DNA of 64,000 nt, taken from NCBI GenBank assembly GCA_016719785.1, contig JADJYJ010000014.1:1-64000 (forward strand), given 5' to 3'. Under the pieces are notes generated by a model, which ran no database searches, was not told the DNA's origin, and worked only from the letters and a program-made list of their open reading frames with translations. The stretch comes from Candidatus Amarolinea dominans (GTDB lineage Bacteria > Chloroflexota > Anaerolineae > SSC4 > Amarolineaceae). Shown in pieces: positions 63,020 to 64,000 of this stretch (within the stretch, counting starts at the first letter, position 1; every line of letters starts with the position of its first letter). A program made the translations under genes and the position numbers.

Positions 63020-64000
63020 ATGACCGAAGCTGCCAAGTACCAGGTCACCATACACGGGAACGTTTACGACCTCGCCATCGGCGACGGTGCGCAGGTGATC
63101 TCGACCGGCCCGCGCGAACGAGCAGCCCCACCGTTCATGGCGCCGCCGCCGCCGCCGCAAGGAATTCTGGGCCGCGATGACGATCTGACGCGCGTCTTCG
63201 ATCTGCTGCAACTGGGTGACACGGAAGCTGCCGATGTTCCGCCGGTTGCCTTGCGCGGGTTGGGCGGCATCGGCAAGACGACCCTGGCCGCAGCGTTGGG
63301 CCGACTGGCGATCATGCCCGAACGCTTCCCCGATGGCGTGCTATGGGCAGCGCTCGGACCGCAACCGACCCTGCGCATCCTGCTGGATGGCTGGGGCCGC
63401 GCGCTGGGCGTGGACCTGCTGCCGGAACGCGACGAGACCGCCTGCCGAGACCGCTTGCGGGCGGTGCTCTATCGCAAACGTACCCTGCTCATCGTGGATG
63501 ATGTGTGGGAGGCCGCGCACGGCAGTTACTTCACGGTGGCCGGCCCGCACTGCCGCACGCTGATCACCACGCGTGAGCCGCCGGTCGCCTACGCCCTGGC
63601 CACCCGTGACCGCACACTACGCGTGGACGTGCTCAAGCCGGAGGCTGCACTGGCGTTGCTGCGTCGCCTTGCCCCAGAAGCCGTGATCGCCGACGAGCGC
63701 AGCGCGCAGCGGTTGTGCGAGCGGCTGGAGTATCTGCCGCTGGCCCTCACCCTGGCCGGTCGGCTCCTGGCGGTCGAGGCCGACGTGCCGGCGCGCATGA
63801 CACGGCTGCTCGGCGAGTTGATCGAGCAGCGGGATGCCCGTCTGACGCTGCTCCAGGCCGAAGGGCGGTTAGAATTGACGGAGGATGAGCCGGTTTCGCT
63901 GCAAGCCATCCTCGGCATGAGCGTCGCCCGGCTGGATGGGACCGACCAGGAGCGCTTCGCCATGGCCTCGGTCTTCGGCGGCGACCCGCTGACCTGGGAG
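63020..64000 (+). CDS. NB-ARC-type STAND NTPase with N-terminal shared module, partial
   Basis: 327 codons visible; the gene runs off the window. ATG 63020 follows AAGGAGG (63006-63012). Residues 6-28 (KYQVTIHGNVYDLAIGDGAQ, then VIS) are a one-residue-longer version of the module, now at the N-terminus. A Pro-rich linker leads to GILGRDDDLTRVFDLL, VALRGLGGIGKTTLAAALGR (P loop), RTLLIVDDVWEAAH (Walker B), HCRTLITTREPPV and LEYLPLALTLAGRLLA (GLPL equivalent): an AP-ATPase like Apaf-1 and plant R proteins. Repeats presumably follow downstream. Predicted oligomerising switch of the locus. Confidence 0.9.
   Translation, partial: MTEAAKYQVTIHGNVYDLAIGDGAQVISTGPRERAAPPFMAPPPPPQGILGRDDDLTRVFDLLQLGDTEAADVPPVALRGLGGIGKTTLAAALGRLAIMPERFPDGVLWAALGPQPTLRILLDGWGRALGVDLLPERDETACRDRLRAVLYRKRTLLIVDDVWEAAHGSYFTVAGPHCRTLITTREPPVAYALATRDRTLRVDVLKPEAALALLRRLAPEAVIADERSAQRLCERLEYLPLALTLAGRLLAVEADVPARMTRLLGELIEQRDARLTLLQAEGRLELTEDEPVSLQAILGMSVARLDGTDQERFAMASVFGGDPLTWE

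Overview
The window is high-GC bacterial DNA with tightly packed, often 4-base-overlapping genes. The gene content suggests a Chloroflexota (Anaerolineae-like) chromosome: a DUF3090 gene beside a histidine phosphatase, KorAB-type 2-oxoacid:ferredoxin oxidoreductase, secreted proteins with long Pro-Thr linkers, a large exopolysaccharide locus, and a NACHT/NB-ARC/caspase conflict locus. This assignment is inference from gene families; there is no rRNA or marker phylogeny in the window. Several regions look like assembly or base-calling trouble: an 87-base G run at 23655-23741, a C run at 36899-36918, and a G/C-homopolymer-rich, frame-broken stretch at about 47440-48130. The frameshifts reported here must be read with that in mind.

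Layout. 1-2642: feoA (3' end), feoB and a FeoC-like gene. 2748-4425: a patch of toxin-antitoxin genes, intact (BrnT-like pair) and decayed (higB/higA remnants), plus a 58-bp copy of part of the downstream ATPase gene. 4558-6608: a consensus promoter driving an RloA/RloB-type (AbiL-like) defence pair. 6738-14611 (minus strand): a His-rich membrane protein, DUF3090, a histidine phosphatase, korAB, a biotinyl-carrier protein and a NodU-type carbamoyltransferase. 14886-36895 (plus strand): a zinc-ribbon protein, then a polysaccharide locus with Wzz-like protein, four GT4 glycosyltransferases, O-antigen ligase-like protein, Alg14/Alg13-like pair, GT-C-like protein, deacetylase, FemAB-like protein, hexapeptide acyltransferase, Gfo/Idh/MocA dehydrogenase, broken methyltransferase, two secreted Pro-Thr-linker proteins, initiating sugar-phosphate transferase, epimerase and MBL hydrolase. 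37014-43512: recJ, CDP-alcohol phosphotransferase, F420-type LLM oxidoreductase and uvrB. 43524-43980: three tandem-repeat families, one lying in the uvrB leader. 44002-47053: sugar ABC permeases, one fused to a GT-C glycosyltransferase-like domain. 47314-48145: wreckage of a probable transposase-like gene. 48146-52890: a clostripain-family lipoprotein and an EEP-family nuclease/phosphatase.

53458-64000 is the most interesting part. From one good promoter it encodes a death-like adaptor (effector-associated-domain type) protein, a caspase-like protease, a NACHT NTPase, a protein of about twenty 33-residue alpha-helical repeats, a TPR protein, a membrane-anchor-like protein, a macro-domain protein and an NB-ARC NTPase that runs off the end. 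At least five of these polypeptides share a short module of about 22-35 residues with the core KYxxxIxxAxGLxIGDxAxVxQ. Two share a C-terminal coiled coil. I read the locus as a multi-component programmed-cell-death or immunity system whose parts are tied together by these adaptor modules. Several genes carry single nonsense or frameshift lesions: the caspase coil, the repeat protein and the anchor protein. The locus is therefore either decaying or badly sequenced.
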